Below, piece after piece: positions 42,376 to 52,255 of a stretch of 64,000 bases of DNA. This DNA comes from Paralteromonas sediminis (GTDB taxonomy: Bacteria > Pseudomonadota > Gammaproteobacteria > Enterobacterales > Alteromonadaceae): the NCBI RefSeq assembly GCF_003820355.1, contig NZ_RPOK01000003.1, positions 1 through 64,000 on the forward strand. The letters run 5' to 3'. Both the position numbers and the translations under genes were made by a program. The number at the start of each line of letters is the position of its first letter. The stretch's first letter is position 1. The notes under the pieces are model-generated. The model was not told where the DNA came from. It did not search any database and worked only from the letters and a program-made list of their open reading frames with translations.

Positions 42376-43242
42376 TCAGCTGTCGTAAAGTGTGTTGATC
42401 CATCTCACCTCATTGATGAAGTTCCAACTCCACTGCTGCCATTTTTTAGGTAGCCCTTGCTCAACAATCTGGTCTACAGTTTTCCCTTCTGCTTTGAGGC
42501 CATCAACAAAAGCATTGGTTTCCTTTATCATCGCCAAGAAAGTCTGAAAATCGCCCTTATTTGCTATTTTGCCGTGACCGGCAATAATCACAGTCTGGTC
42601 ACTAATTTTATCTATTAGTGCTTGTACAGCAGCCATATACCCGTCAACTGACCCGCCACCATTGAGGTCAATGAATGGAAACATTCCATTAAAAAACAGG
42701 TCACCAGTGTGCAATACATCAGCGTTTTCAAACCAAACGGCACTGTCACCATCGGTATGTGCATTGGGCAAATGAAAAACATGAATGGTTTCTTCGTTAA
42801 AGTGCAGTTTTACGCCACCGTCATAAGTGATCACGGGTAGCGATTTAGGGTTGACGTCCTCTCCATTAGCCAGACGAATACGCACATTATGATGAGAAAG
42901 GATAGTGGCGTCTTTCTGTTCAGCAAAAAAAGCATTAGACCCTACGTGATCACCGTGATAGTGAGTATTAATCACGTATCTCGGTTTATCGCTTCCCAAT
43001 TGACCCAACGCTGTTGCAATTTTTTCGGCTAAAGGGGCAAACTGGTCGTCAACGATTAACACGCCATCGCTGCCGGCTGACACCCCTATGTTTCCTCCGG
43101 CACCTACCAAAGCGTGGACAGTGCCTCTGAGATGTGTGGATTCAATTTCCACATCATCGAAACGCCCTTGTGCCGAAGCACTCGACGAGATTGCAGATGC
43201 AACAAGCAAGCTGGATAAAACGGTTTTTATCATTTTATTCAT
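42376..43242 (-). CDS. Secreted MBL-fold metallohydrolase
   Basis: 288 aa from the ATG at 43242; a signal peptide follows (TVLSSLLVASAISSSASA). NTHYHGDHVGSN is the HxHxDH zinc motif; PNAHTDGDSAVW and LHTGDLFF add the remaining His and Asp ligands, and IAGHGK the last His. It belongs to a periplasmic branch near class B beta-lactamases and the lactonase/RedZ-like hydrolases. The substrate is unknown; resistance should not be assumed. Confidence 0.86.
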   Translation of the reverse strand: MNKMIKTVLSSLLVASAISSSASAQGRFDDVEIESTHLRGTVHALVGAGGNIGVSAGSDGVLIVDDQFAPLAEKIATALGQLGSDKPRYVINTHYHGDHVGSNAFFAEQKDATILSHHNVRIRLANGEDVNPKSLPVITYDGGVKLHFNEETIHVFHLPNAHTDGDSAVWFENADVLHTGDLFFNGMFPFIDLNGGGSVDGYMAAVQALIDKISDQTVIIAGHGKIANKGDFQTFLAMIKETNAFVDGLKAEGKTVDQIVEQGLPKKWQQWSWNFINEVRWINTLYDS

Positions 43243-43324
43243 TATTAATACCGCCATTGGATAGTTAAATTAGAATACAGTTAAGCTATGGTACGACAAT
43301 GGTTCGCTTTTTGTTCACTGCTTT

Positions 43325-43552
43325 CTATTTGCTTTCATTTCCTATCAGTCTAAATCGGGGACATGATTCTCCTTCGACTTCCACACTTTCTAGAAACATT
43401 GCCAAAGGTCTTACCCAAAGGTGACGGTCTTTCTCTTCGCCATATAACGGCGTATAAATCACCATCCATTCTTCAGTTTCACTGTGTTTGGCGATATCTT
43501 GGACTTGGTAAAGGTTACCTTTGTAGTGTCTATATACACCGGGTTCAATCAT
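43325..43552 (-). CDS. DUF1653 protein
   Basis: 75 aa. [25 protein letters not shown] and [10 protein letters not shown]-type segments (read as [12 protein letters not shown] and MVIYTPLYG) are the DUF1653 signature, a small beta fold common in bacteria. It overlaps the end of dinB by 8 bases, so it is translationally coupled and should be SOS-induced with it. Function unknown. Confidence 0.88.
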   Translation of the reverse strand: MIEPGVYRHYKGNLYQVQDIAKHSETEEWMVIYTPLYGEEKDRHLWVRPLAMFLESVEVEGESCPRFRLIGNESK

Positions 43553-44672
43553 TATTGTCTTCCAATGGTAATGCTAATTGTTGTAAAGGTTCTAGTGGTG
43601 CTAAACCCACACTTACACCCAGGAGTCTAATTGAACGCCCTTTTGCCCGCTCAAACGCCTCAACGAGAAGCTGTGAGAAAAACCCGCGGTCAAAGACCGC
43701 TCTTCGATGTTCAACCGTGGTGAGTTGAAAATCGGAAAATTTTAATTTCACCGCATGAGAGACTATTCTACTCGTAGGCTTTTCATTGCGTGAAAAGTGG
43801 TTATCACACCGTGACTGCAATTTGTTAATGAGACCACTGAGTACGCTATCACATTGTTCATAGGTCGTAATGTCTTCATTCAGTGTTCGCTCAACGCCGA
43901 TAGACTTCCGCTCTCTGGAAACCGTCAGTTCGCGATTATCAACACCATGCGATCGCTCCCACAAGACTTTACCAAACTTTCCAAATGACCGAATAAAACG
44001 TTCTTTGGGAAAGTTTCTGACATCTTGGCAGGTATACAAACCCATTCGATGAAGTTTCTGTAATGTGACCTTGCCAACGCCTGGGATCTTCTTTAAATCG
44101 AGTTGCCGGACAAATGCGTCGAGATTCGCCGGTGAGATAACACAAATCCCATTGGGCTTGTTCTCGTCACTGGCAATCTTTGCCACAAACTTGCACGGGG
44201 CTACACCGGCTGATGCAGTAAGCTGGGTTTCTTTGTAAATACGTTGTCTAATATCATTAGCAATCAGCGTGGCACTGTTTTCGTGTAACGAACAATGCGT
44301 AACATCTAAATATGCTTCATCCAAGGAAAGCGGTTCGATGATGTCAGTATAGTCTTCAAAAATCTTCCGAATACGACGGGATTCCTCGATATACTTCTCC
44401 ATTCTTCCTTTCACCAATACCAAATCGGGACAGAGGCGGAGCGCGTAGGCCGTTGCCATTGCTGATCTTACGCCAAACTTTCGCGCAGGATAGTTACAGG
44501 TTGAGATCACACCTCGTTGTTTGCTGCTCCCTCCTATAGCAATTGGCACATCTTTTAACTTGGGATCATCACGCATTTCAACCGCTGCGTAAAAGCAGTC
44601 CATATCGATATGAATAAATTTACGTGCGATAGCCGCATCTACATCGACATTGCTACCCATGATCCGACTCAT
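43545..44672 (-). CDS. dinB: DNA polymerase IV (Y-family)
   Basis: 375 aa. An error-prone translesion polymerase. [17 protein letters not shown] holds the first catalytic Asp, then [10 protein letters not shown] holds the catalytic Asp-Glu pair; [15 protein letters not shown] and [13 protein letters not shown] (helix-hairpin-helix) follow. The C-terminal beta-clamp motif is near LPLEDN. GGA precedes the ATG. A LexA box stands 18 bases upstream, which fits SOS control. Confidence 0.96.
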   Translation of the reverse strand: MSRIMGSNVDVDAAIARKFIHIDMDCFYAAVEMRDDPKLKDVPIAIGGSSKQRGVISTCNYPARKFGVRSAMATAYALRLCPDLVLVKGRMEKYIEESRRIRKIFEDYTDIIEPLSLDEAYLDVTHCSLHENSATLIANDIRQRIYKETQLTASAGVAPCKFVAKIASDENKPNGICVISPANLDAFVRQLDLKKIPGVGKVTLQKLHRMGLYTCQDVRNFPKERFIRSFGKFGKVLWERSHGVDNRELTVSRERKSIGVERTLNEDITTYEQCDSVLSGLINKLQSRCDNHFSRNEKPTSRIVSHAVKLKFSDFQLTTVEHRRAVFDRGFFSQLLVEAFERAKGRSIRLLGVSVGLAPLEPLQQLALPLEDNND

Positions 44673-44690
44673 TTTCCAAAGACGATTTAA

Positions 44691-44706
44691 CTGTATATAA
44701 AAACAG
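44691..44706. promoter_or_regulatory. LexA (SOS) box of dinB
   Basis: CTGTATATAAAAACAG matches the gammaproteobacterial LexA consensus CTGT-N8-ACAG exactly at both half-sites with an A/T-rich core. It lies just upstream of the dinB start on the minus strand, so LexA should repress dinB and the coupled DUF1653 gene. Confidence 0.9.
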
Positions 44707-44830
44707 TAAACATAGCACAGGTATTCACGAGATTGCTAATTTTTACGAGGGGGATTGATGCGTGACTGTATAACTTGATAGATAAATGGTGAGTAAAGTT
44801 ATAGAACTGTGTATCTTTTATCGATTAGGT

Positions 44831-44855
44831 AGGAGGCAGCCTCACACTGCCTCCT
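44831..44855 (-). terminator. Hairpin after nqrM (possible terminator, no U-tract)
   Basis: Perfect 9-bp arms AGGAGGCAG and CTGCCTCCT with a 7-base loop, 8 bases after the nqrM stop. No U-run follows on the minus strand, so termination may need Rho or the hairpin may just protect the 3' end. Confidence 0.5.
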
Positions 44856-44862
44856 GCAAGCG

Positions 44863-45096
44863 CTATAGAATTTGGTTTTTCTTCCATTCGTTGAGTTTCT
44901 CTTCACGCGCAGCCTCTCGAGCCATCCGCTCTTTTTTCCTATCACAGGGCTCTGGGCAATCACAGGCTTTTTCTACACCCAATGCGCCTAGGCCGCCGCA
45001 ACTGCCTGATATAGATTTCTGTTGAAACAAGTAGCCTACGCTCATGGCTACTGCCATGATGAGAAAAAAGACAAAAGCGATAACGAAAGTAGACAT
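44863..45096 (-). CDS. nqrM: Na+-NQR maturation factor NqrM
   Basis: 77 aa (DUF539). One N-terminal membrane helix (about 4-24), then SISGSCGGLGALGVEKACDCPEPCD with four conserved cysteines (read as SCGGLGA, CDCPEPCD). NqrM helps insert the Fe between NqrD and NqrE. It follows apbE after 11 bases, a common arrangement in Vibrio and Alteromonas relatives. Confidence 0.95.
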   Translation of the reverse strand: MSTFVIAFVFFLIMAVAMSVGYLFQQKSISGSCGGLGALGVEKACDCPEPCDRKKERMAREAAREEKLNEWKKNQIL

Positions 45097-45107
45097 ATCA
45101 AACTCTT

Positions 45108-46118
45108 CTAATAAGTTGTGACGGTTGCTTTGAAAGCCGATGATTCAAACTCTTCAAACCCTTCAGGGGTTTTACGTATTATCAACACCGCAAGATTATG
45201 TTCATCAGCTAATTGTACCGCTTTTTCCCACCCCATTACATTAAAAGCCGTGGCCAGTCCGTCAGCAGTCATAGATGAAGGATGAATAACTGTAACCGAA
45301 ACCGTATTGTGTTGAATTGGCTTACCTGTCGTAGGATCAATAAGGTGTGAAAATCTTACCCCATCTTCCTCATAATAATTTCGGTAGTCACCTGAGGTGG
45401 CCAGGGCGTTATCACCAACAGACACTACCCGCTGGATGGCCCGTTCATTGACAACAGGCTTTTCTATGGCAATACGCCATGCTTCACCATTTGGTTTTAG
45501 GCCTTTCACCCGCATCTCACCGCCAATCTCAACTAGATAATTATCGATGCCATAGGACGCCATGATGTTTGCAAGTTCATCGACGCCATACCCCTTTGCG
45601 ATTGTCGACAAATCGACATACAACATAGGGTGCAACTTAGTCACTTGATTGCCAGTGATTCTCAACTTATCTAATCCAACAAAGGCACGAATCGCTTGCA
45701 CCTCCTCTTCAGAAGGAGTTTTCTCTGGGCGCTGTGTTGGGCCAAAGCCCCATAGATTTACCAAAGGCCCGACAGTAACATCAAGAACACCACCACTAAG
45801 CTCACCTAATCGTAGCGCTTCATTCAATACCAACACCGTTTCGTCCGACATTTCAATAGGTGTCGTAAAACGCGACTGATTGAAGCGGGACAGTTCTGAT
45901 TCAGGGTCATAGGTAGACATAAGCTTGTTTATTTCGAATAGACGTTGCTCAATTCGCTGCTGGATTTGCTCAATAGGCTGCTCAGTTTCTGAGAAAAACT
46001 TTACATTGTAAGTGGTTCCCATGGTATTGCCGGAAAGGTGAGGCAAAGGCGTTACCGGCGCCTGTGTACACGCTGACAAAAACAACACAACTGAAAGCGT
46101 GATGGCAATTCTAATCAC
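45108..46118 (-). CDS. apbE: FAD:protein FMN transferase ApbE (lipoprotein)
   Basis: 336 aa, GTG start with GAGGAG upstream. The lipobox FLSACT marks a periplasmic lipoprotein. DLSTIAKGYGVDELA and ATSGDYRNYY, then HLIDPTTGKPI, are the FAD/Mg binding motifs. ApbE joins FMN through a phosphoester to Thr residues of NqrB and NqrC. It lies between nqrF and nqrM, separated from nqrF by an intrinsic terminator. Confidence 0.95.
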   Translation of the reverse strand: MIRIAITLSVVLFLSACTQAPVTPLPHLSGNTMGTTYNVKFFSETEQPIEQIQQRIEQRLFEINKLMSTYDPESELSRFNQSRFTTPIEMSDETVLVLNEALRLGELSGGVLDVTVGPLVNLWGFGPTQRPEKTPSEEEVQAIRAFVGLDKLRITGNQVTKLHPMLYVDLSTIAKGYGVDELANIMASYGIDNYLVEIGGEMRVKGLKPNGEAWRIAIEKPVVNERAIQRVVSVGDNALATSGDYRNYYEEDGVRFSHLIDPTTGKPIQHNTVSVTVIHPSSMTADGLATAFNVMGWEKAVQLADEHNLAVLIIRKTPEGFEEFESSAFKATVTTY

Positions 46119-46130
46119 TTTTAACTCCTC

Positions 46131-46158
46131 AAAAAAAAGGGGCTATATGCCCCTTTTT
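46131..46158 (-). terminator. Intrinsic terminator between nqrF and apbE
   Basis: GGGGC (46139-46143), 5-base loop, GCCCC (46149-46153), with eight A before and five T after; on the minus strand the hairpin is followed by eight T. The apbE SD overlaps its edge. It should stop most nqr transcripts before apbE-nqrM or act as an attenuator. Confidence 0.85.
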
Positions 46159-46175
46159 GTTTATTCAACTATGCC

Positions 46176-47408
46176 TTAACCACCAAAGTCGTCAAGCATA
46201 ATGTTTTCATCTTCCACGCCTAGGTCTTTCAGCATGTTTATGACTGCTGCATTCATCATAGGCGGCCCACACATATAAAACTCGCAGTCTTCTGGTGCAG
46301 GGTGATCCTTCAGATAATTTTCAAGCAAGACTTGGTGAATAAAACCTGTATAGCCTTCCCAGTTATCTTCTGGCTGTGGATCTGAAAGCGCCACATGCCA
46401 GGTAAAGTTCTCGTTTTCTTCTTGAAGCATATCGAAATCTTCTACATAGAACATTTCACGCAAGGAGCGAGCACCATACCAAAAGGTGATTTTACGATCG
46501 GTCTTAATACGACGAAGCTGGTCAAAAATATGCGAACGCATAGGCGCCATACCTGCACCACCACCCACAAATACCATTTCTGCATCAGTTTCTTTGGCAA
46601 AGAATTCACCAAATGGTCCAGAAATAGTAACTTTATCGCCCTCTTTTAAGCTCCAAATAAACGATGACATTTTACCCGCTGGCAAACTTAGATTATTAGG
46701 CGGCGGCGTAGCGATACGCACGTTAAGCATAATAATGCCTTCTTCTTCAGGATAGTTGGCCATTGAGTAGGCGCGAATAGTCTCTTCGTCTACTTTTGAC
46801 TCTATATCAAAGAAGCCAAAGCGCTCCCAGTCGCCACGATATTCTTCAGGAATATCGAAATCTTTGTACTTAACATGATGAGGTGGCGCCTCAATCTGTA
46901 TATAACCGCCCGCGCGGAATGGTACACTTTCGCCATCAGGAATAGCCAACTTAAGCTCTTTAATGAAAGTGGCTTCGTTGTTGTTAGAAATAACTTCACA
47001 ATCCCACTTTTTAATACCGAAGACTTCTTCTGGAAGCTCGATATCCATGTCTTGCTTAATAGCAACCTGACAAGCCAGTCGACATCCATCACGTGCTTCA
47101 CGCTTGGTTATGTGGTCCAGTTCTGTCGGCAGTATTTCGCCACCACCCGTTTTCACGTCAACGCGACACTGTCCACAAGAACCACCGCCACCACAGGCTG
47201 AGGATACAAAAATACCTGAATCCGCCAACGCCCCCAACAGCTTGCCACCTGGCGATGCAGTCAGAGTTTTCTCTGGGTCGCCATTAACAATAATTTTTAC
47301 GTCACCGCTGGGCACCAATCGTGATTTTGCAAACATAATCACGAAAACCAGCACTAAGACGATGGCAATGAACATGCCAACGCCTAAATATATTTCTACC
47401 TGATTCAT
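46176..47408 (-). CDS. nqrF: Na+-NQR subunit F (NADH dehydrogenase component)
   Basis: 410 aa. One N-terminal membrane helix, then a plant-type [2Fe-2S] ferredoxin domain ([12 protein letters not shown] and the later Cys in GCRLACQV), then a ferredoxin-reductase part with FAD motif RAYSMANYP and NADH motif [11 protein letters not shown]. It takes electrons from NADH and feeds the Na+-pumping complex. It is last of nqrABCDEF, before a terminator. Confidence 0.97.
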   Translation of the reverse strand: MNQVEIYLGVGMFIAIVLVLVFVIMFAKSRLVPSGDVKIIVNGDPEKTLTASPGGKLLGALADSGIFVSSACGGGGSCGQCRVDVKTGGGEILPTELDHITKREARDGCRLACQVAIKQDMDIELPEEVFGIKKWDCEVISNNNEATFIKELKLAIPDGESVPFRAGGYIQIEAPPHHVKYKDFDIPEEYRGDWERFGFFDIESKVDEETIRAYSMANYPEEEGIIMLNVRIATPPPNNLSLPAGKMSSFIWSLKEGDKVTISGPFGEFFAKETDAEMVFVGGGAGMAPMRSHIFDQLRRIKTDRKITFWYGARSLREMFYVEDFDMLQEENENFTWHVALSDPQPEDNWEGYTGFIHQVLLENYLKDHPAPEDCEFYMCGPPMMNAAVINMLKDLGVEDENIMLDDFGG

Positions 47409-47429
47409 TGCTTAACTCCTAAATCCGAA

Positions 47430-48041
47430 TTAAAGCTGAATGCCAGTGAACGACTGGAACCCAAGCGCCATCAGACCTGCAATCATAAATACAGAACCCA
47501 AACCACGGATGCCATCAGGCATATCTGCATACTTGAGTTTTTCGCGTACTGCCGCCAAAAGGACAATTGCCATAGCCCAACCGATACCACTTCCGATACC
47601 ATAAACCACGCTTTCACCTAAGGTATATTCGCGTTGAACAGCAAAAGCAACACCACCAAAGATGGCGCAGTTAACCGTGATCAAAGGCAAGAAAATACCT
47701 AGCGCGTTGTAGAGCGCAGGGAAAAACTTATCCAAACTCATTTCGAGTATCTGAACAAGTGCAGCGATTACGCCGATAAAGGTCAAAAAGCTCAAGAAGC
47801 TCAAATCAGCTTCAGGGAAGCCCGCCCAAGCCAACGCACCGGGTGCTAGAATATTTGTAAAAATGATCTGGTTAACAGGCACTGAAATACCCAGTACAAC
47901 AATAACTGCAACACCCAAACCCATAGAAGTTTTTACTTTCTTGGAAACGGCAAGAAACGTACACATGCCCAAGAACAATGACAAAGCCATATTTTCAACG
48001 AATATGGTTCTGACCATCAATGATAAATAATGCTCAACCAT
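47430..48041 (-). CDS. nqrE: Na+-NQR subunit E
   Basis: 203 aa, six membrane helices, close to the 198 aa of Vibrio Nqr[23 protein letters not shown] and [11 protein letters not shown] hold the conserved Cys residues that, with NqrD, bind an Fe centre in the membrane. It is part of the Na+ path. It is separated from nqrD by 6 bases. Confidence 0.97.
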   Translation of the reverse strand: MVEHYLSLMVRTIFVENMALSLFLGMCTFLAVSKKVKTSMGLGVAVIVVLGISVPVNQIIFTNILAPGALAWAGFPEADLSFLSFLTFIGVIAALVQILEMSLDKFFPALYNALGIFLPLITVNCAIFGGVAFAVQREYTLGESVVYGIGSGIGWAMAIVLLAAVREKLKYADMPDGIRGLGSVFMIAGLMALGFQSFTGIQL

Positions 48042-48047
48042 GAATGT

Positions 48048-48680
48048 TTACTCCTTTGGCTCAACTTGTTCAGGGCGGATTGTTCGGATGAACCAAATCA
48101 TACCTGCTATCAGGAAGAAAGAACTGAACGGCAGTATGAGTAGTCCGTTACCGGTATACCACCCGCCATTTTGTACTAGTGGCAATATCTCAATACCAAG
48201 GATAGTGCCAAAGCCGAAGAGTTCTTTAATTGTACCAATGACGATCAGAATGAATGAGTAGCCTAATCCATTGCCAATACCGTCCAGCAAGCTCATCATA
48301 GGCGGACTCTTCATTGCGTAAGCCTCGGCACGCCCCATGACAATACAGTTGGTAATTATCAAGCCAACAAACACCGAAAGCTGCTTTGATATTTCGTAAG
48401 AGTAGGCCTTCAATACCTGGTCAACAACGATTACCAAAGACGCAATGATGGTCATTTGAATAATAATACGCACACTCGATGGAATGTGGTTTCGTATGAT
48501 TGAAATAAACAAGTTGGAAAAAGCACATACGGTGGTTAATGCCAACGACATTACCAACGCAGTTTCTAACTTGGTAGTAATTGCCAGCGCCGAACAAATA
48601 CCCAATACGTGAAGGGCAATGGGATTGCTGTCAATAATGGGCCCAAACAGGGCTTTTTTCATTTCTTTAGTATCTGCCAT
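48048..48680 (-). CDS. nqrD: Na+-NQR subunit D
   Basis: 210 aa, six membrane helices. [17 protein letters not shown] carries one conserved Cys and [19 protein letters not shown] the other, both Fe ligands shared with Nqr[18 protein letters not shown] matches the Vibrio subunit. It is a membrane core subunit of the Na+ pump. It has a 9-base gap to nqrC. Confidence 0.97.
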   Translation of the reverse strand: MADTKEMKKALFGPIIDSNPIALHVLGICSALAITTKLETALVMSLALTTVCAFSNLFISIIRNHIPSSVRIIIQMTIIASLVIVVDQVLKAYSYEISKQLSVFVGLIITNCIVMGRAEAYAMKSPPMMSLLDGIGNGLGYSFILIVIGTIKELFGFGTILGIEILPLVQNGGWYTGNGLLILPFSSFFLIAGMIWFIRTIRPEQVEPKE

Positions 48681-48689
48681 GTGAGCCTC

Positions 48690-49451
48690 TTATGAACGCC
48701 AAGATTGATTTTTGAGGTAATTCCCAAAGCCGTTCTGTCCTGCCCAGTAAACCAACGTGTTCTGCACGCCGTTACTGGTTAGGGTTGCACCTGAAAGTGC
48801 ATCAACAGCATAGGGGTTATCGGTACCGGCTTGCTTCTTAACCTGAATAGCCACTTCACCGTCTTTATATAGTTTCTTACCGTCCCACAATGCTTGCCAG
48901 CTAGGGTTTAGAATTTCCGCACCCAGCCCTGGCGTTTCTTTGTGTTGATAATAAATCAGCTCGCGGATGGTATTACCGTCAGCATCAACCGCCAAAAAGC
49001 CGTACATTAAGTCCCACAATCCACTGCCGTGTACAGGCAGGATAATGCGGCTAACATCGCCTGCGTCGTCTCTGACTACATATACGCTAGCTACGTCAGG
49101 GCGGCGGGTAAAGCCTACGTTACTGCCCTCAACTCGTGAACTCGTAGAAGGGTCTTTTGCTGCGCGATACATGTCGTAACCGTCTTCTTTTTCAACGTAT
49201 TGTCCAGACTCAAGATCTACATAGCGTTCTTCAACACGCGCCTCATAAGTTTCAGCGATCTCTGCTTTCGACATTCCCGCTTCCAATAAACCAGCAGCGG
49301 TCAGGATGTTGCTTTTCTTATCTACCGCAGCATTGCTTTGTTGTAACTGACGCAAGCCAACTGCAGCGCCTGAAACAACAATTGAGCATGCAAGACAAAC
49401 GGCAACGACGATGCCGACTGTTTTTCCAAAAGTTTCTTTTTTAGCCGACAC
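48690..49451 (-). CDS. nqrC: Na+-NQR subunit C
   Basis: 253 aa from a GTG at 49451, seven bases after GGAGG; a TTG two codons earlier would be too near the SD. One N-terminal membrane helix and a periplasmic FMN-binding domain: [13 protein letters not shown] contains the Thr that carries covalent FMN added by ApbE. It overlaps nqrB by 11 bases. Confidence 0.96.
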   Translation of the reverse strand: MSAKKETFGKTVGIVVAVCLACSIVVSGAAVGLRQLQQSNAAVDKKSNILTAAGLLEAGMSKAEIAETYEARVEERYVDLESGQYVEKEDGYDMYRAAKDPSTSSRVEGSNVGFTRRPDVASVYVVRDDAGDVSRIILPVHGSGLWDLMYGFLAVDADGNTIRELIYYQHKETPGLGAEILNPSWQALWDGKKLYKDGEVAIQVKKQAGTDNPYAVDALSGATLTSNGVQNTLVYWAGQNGFGNYLKNQSWRS

Positions 49452-50649
49452 GAGCAAGCCTCCGTTTCACGTTACTTTGCGCCACAAAATAATCAAACAG
49501 GGGCGCCCACAGGTTGGCAAATAAAATGGCCAACATCACACCTTCTGGGAAGGCAGGGTTAAGTACTCGAACAAGCACGGTCATAAAGCCAATAAAGATA
49601 CCGTAGGCCCATTTTCCTTTGTTCGTGAATGAAGCAGAAACCGGGTCTGTGGCCATAAAGAACATGGCAAAGGCCAAGCCACCAATAACCATATGCCAAT
49701 GCCAAGGCATAGCAAACATGGGGTTAGTGTCACTGCCAATTAAATTTAGTAAGGTTGCAAAGAAAGCCACCCCCAAAGCAACACCTGCAACAATCCGCCA
49801 ACTCGCTATACGCATGTATAGAATAACCAGTCCACCCAAGGCTATGGCTAAGGTTGACACCTCACCCGCTGAGCCTGGCAAGTTGCCAAAGAAAGATTGC
49901 CACCATAGTGCTGTGTTGCTGTAGTCAAGCGTGCCTGAAGCGGCCTGACTCAAATAGGTTGCGCCAGAATAACCGTCTGCAGCTACCCAAACTTGGTCAC
50001 CAGACATTTGTGCAGGGTAAGCAAAGTAAAGGAATGCACGACCAGATAATGCTGGGTTAAGGAAATTACGGCCTGTACCACCAAACACTTCTTTGGCAAT
50101 AACGACACCAAATGTGATACCCAAGGCTACCTGCCACAAAGGAATCGTTGCGGGCAAAGTTAAGGCAAACAGCACTGATGTAACAAAGAAACCTTCGTTA
50201 ACTTCGTGCTTACGTACAGAAGCGAATAATACTTCCCAGAAACCGCCGACCGCAAAAGTCACTGCATAGATTGGCAACCAGAAACACGCACCGTAGAGCA
50301 TCATAGTGCCCCAGCCAGCGCCATCAACACCCAGTTCACCGCCCAACATGGTAAACAAACCAGCTTGCCACATATCAGGTAATGTGCCTGCGCCTGCTAA
50401 AATGGCTTCGTGTGCCTGAAACCCGATATTGTACATACCATAAAACATGGCAGGGAAAGTACACATCCACACAGTGATCATAATGCGTTTCAGGTCGATG
50501 CTGTCACGAACATGTGTACCAGATTTATTCACTTTACCTGGCGTGTAAAAAACAGTGGCTACTGCTTCGTACAGTGCATACCATTTTTCATGTTTTCCGC
50601 CTGGCTCGAAATCAGGTTCGATTTTTTCAAGATAAGCTTTTAATCCCAT
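49441..50649 (-). CDS. nqrB: Na+-NQR subunit B
   Basis: 402 aa, about ten membrane helices. [13 protein letters not shown] holds the Thr that carries covalent [26 protein letters not shown] (read as [14 protein letters not shown]) and [15 protein letters not shown] are family hallmarks. It also binds riboflavin and ubiquinone and is the main Na+ channel subunit. It follows nqrA by 4 bases. Confidence 0.97.
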   Translation of the reverse strand: MGLKAYLEKIEPDFEPGGKHEKWYALYEAVATVFYTPGKVNKSGTHVRDSIDLKRIMITVWMCTFPAMFYGMYNIGFQAHEAILAGAGTLPDMWQAGLFTMLGGELGVDGAGWGTMMLYGACFWLPIYAVTFAVGGFWEVLFASVRKHEVNEGFFVTSVLFALTLPATIPLWQVALGITFGVVIAKEVFGGTGRNFLNPALSGRAFLYFAYPAQMSGDQVWVAADGYSGATYLSQAASGTLDYSNTALWWQSFFGNLPGSAGEVSTLAIALGGLVILYMRIASWRIVAGVALGVAFFATLLNLIGSDTNPMFAMPWHWHMVIGGLAFAMFFMATDPVSASFTNKGKWAYGIFIGFMTVLVRVLNPAFPEGVMLAILFANLWAPLFDYFVAQSNVKRRLARVG

Positions 50650-50653
50650 GGAC

Positions 50654-51994
50654 TTAACCCTCTTTCTCTATGGTCGTAAGACAATCACGAAGAACAGGGC
50701 CATAGTTATATTTGCCAGGGCAAACATAAGTACACAAAGCCAAATCTTCTTCGTCCAACTCCAGACAACCCATTGCCTGAGCACCATCGGTGTCGCCAGA
50801 TAAGATATCGCGCAAGAACAATGTCGGTTCGATATCTAGGGGCATAATGCGTTCATAATTACCAATGGGAACCATTGAACGGTCTGAACCATTGGTGGTT
50901 GTTGTCATGTCAAATAGTTTTCCACCCGCAAGGTGACCCAAGTATGCGCGCGTTACTGAATGTTTGTCAGAACCTGGCGCTAACCAGCCAAACAACTTCT
51001 TCTCACGGCCTTCTTTTAACAGTGATACTTGCAAATGATAACGACCAAGGTAGCCGTGAACACCATGCGCATGGGTGCCTTGTAATACAGAGCCAGAAAC
51101 AACCCTTACCTCACCTTCCGTTTTTTCTGACGCAGTCAGCTCGGTTAAGTCTGCGCCCAATATAGTGCGCAACAAGCGAGGTTTTGTCGCTGCGGGGCCG
51201 CCAATGGCGACAACACGACGATTGTCCAATTCACCGGTTGCCAATAAGCTTCCTATGGCCATCACGTCTTGGTAATTGATGTGCCATACCACTTTACCTG
51301 GGCCAACTGGCTCAAGGAAGTGAATGTGGGTACCGACAAGACCGGCGGGATGCGGACCACTGAAGGTTTCCGAAGAAACAGGTACATCACCCGTAGGAAT
51401 GTTAGCGCCAGGTGCACTACATACATACAAGCTTCCGTCGGTCAGTGCTTTGAGTGCTCTCAAACCTAACACGAAGTCATCTTCGCGCTCTTGCACGATT
51501 TGCGCAGGTTCAGCACTCAACGGGTTAGTGTCCATGGCATTCACAAAGATGGCAACAGGCGAAGAGCCTACCGCGGGAACTTTACTGAACGGACGCGTGC
51601 GAAGTGCTGTCCATGCGCCTGAGTCTACCAGGACGGTTTGCAACGCTTCGCGATTGTCGGCATTGAGTGAAGCAGCATCGAAGGTTTGAAACGTTTCTTT
51701 TTCATCACCTTGAATCTGTACTACCACAGACTGTAATACCCGTTTTGCACCACGGTTTACTTCAACCACTTCACCAGCAACAGGCGAGGTAAATTTCACC
51801 CCTGGGTTTTTCTTGTCTTCAAAGACCACTTGGCCTTTTTTGACTTTATCCCCAACCTGTATGTGCATAGTGGGACGCATACCAACGTATTCCTCACCCA
51901 ACAAGGCCGCTCGGGTAACAGCAACACCGTCTTCGATGCGCTGCTCTGGGGCGCCTGCGATAGGGAGGTCGAGACCTTTTTTGATTTTAATCAT
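50654..51994 (-). CDS. nqrA: Na+-NQR subunit A
   Basis: 446 aa, first gene of the operon and cytoplasmic. [14 protein letters not shown] at the start, [30 protein letters not shown] and [13 protein letters not shown]-type ends (read as [21 protein letters not shown]) are family markers. It docks on the membrane subunits near the quinone site. The 260 bases upstream, up to fabV, should hold the operon promoter, but I cannot place it with confidence. Confidence 0.97.
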   Translation of the reverse strand: MIKIKKGLDLPIAGAPEQRIEDGVAVTRAALLGEEYVGMRPTMHIQVGDKVKKGQVVFEDKKNPGVKFTSPVAGEVVEVNRGAKRVLQSVVVQIQGDEKETFQTFDAASLNADNREALQTVLVDSGAWTALRTRPFSKVPAVGSSPVAIFVNAMDTNPLSAEPAQIVQEREDDFVLGLRALKALTDGSLYVCSAPGANIPTGDVPVSSETFSGPHPAGLVGTHIHFLEPVGPGKVVWHINYQDVMAIGSLLATGELDNRRVVAIGGPAATKPRLLRTILGADLTELTASEKTEGEVRVVSGSVLQGTHAHGVHGYLGRYHLQVSLLKEGREKKLFGWLAPGSDKHSVTRAYLGHLAGGKLFDMTTTTNGSDRSMVPIGNYERIMPLDIEPTLFLRDILSGDTDGAQAMGCLELDEEDLALCTYVCPGKYNYGPVLRDCLTTIEKEG

Positions 51995-52190
51995 ACGTAT
52001 CGCACTACTCTATAAATGAAAATACTCTTTGCATAACCGCTTGAGATTCCATTCCAAGCAACCTATACAAAAAAAACTTTTGGTTGTTACGGCGACTTTT
52101 CTTTGAAAGCCTTGGTAATTGCGCACGAATTGTTCAAGGATAGAACAGTTCAACTTAATTACGGGATTTTAGCACTAATAGTGGGGTTTT

Positions 52191-52231
52191 CGCTACGCAA
52201 ATAATGGATAAACCTCATTTTTTGCGTAGCG
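52191..52231. repeat. 11-bp inverted repeat between fabV and nqrA
   Basis: CGCTACGCAAA (52191-52201) and TTTGCGTAGCG (52221-52231) form a perfect hairpin with a 19-base loop, 24 bases after fabV and 197 bases before nqrA on the minus strand. No U-tract follows. It could stabilise the fabV message end or be a regulatory site for nqr. Confidence 0.6.
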
Positions 52232-52255
52232 TGATGGAAAAATAAAGCTACGGCA

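Noticed and set aside
42376-43242. Reading the MBL protein as an antibiotic-resistance beta-lactamase
   Set aside because: The zinc motifs are shared by many hydrolases, and nothing in the sequence or context points to drug resistance.
47104-47403. Plus-strand open frames antisense to nqrF
   Set aside because: They are frame shadows of a well-supported gene; no SD or family match.
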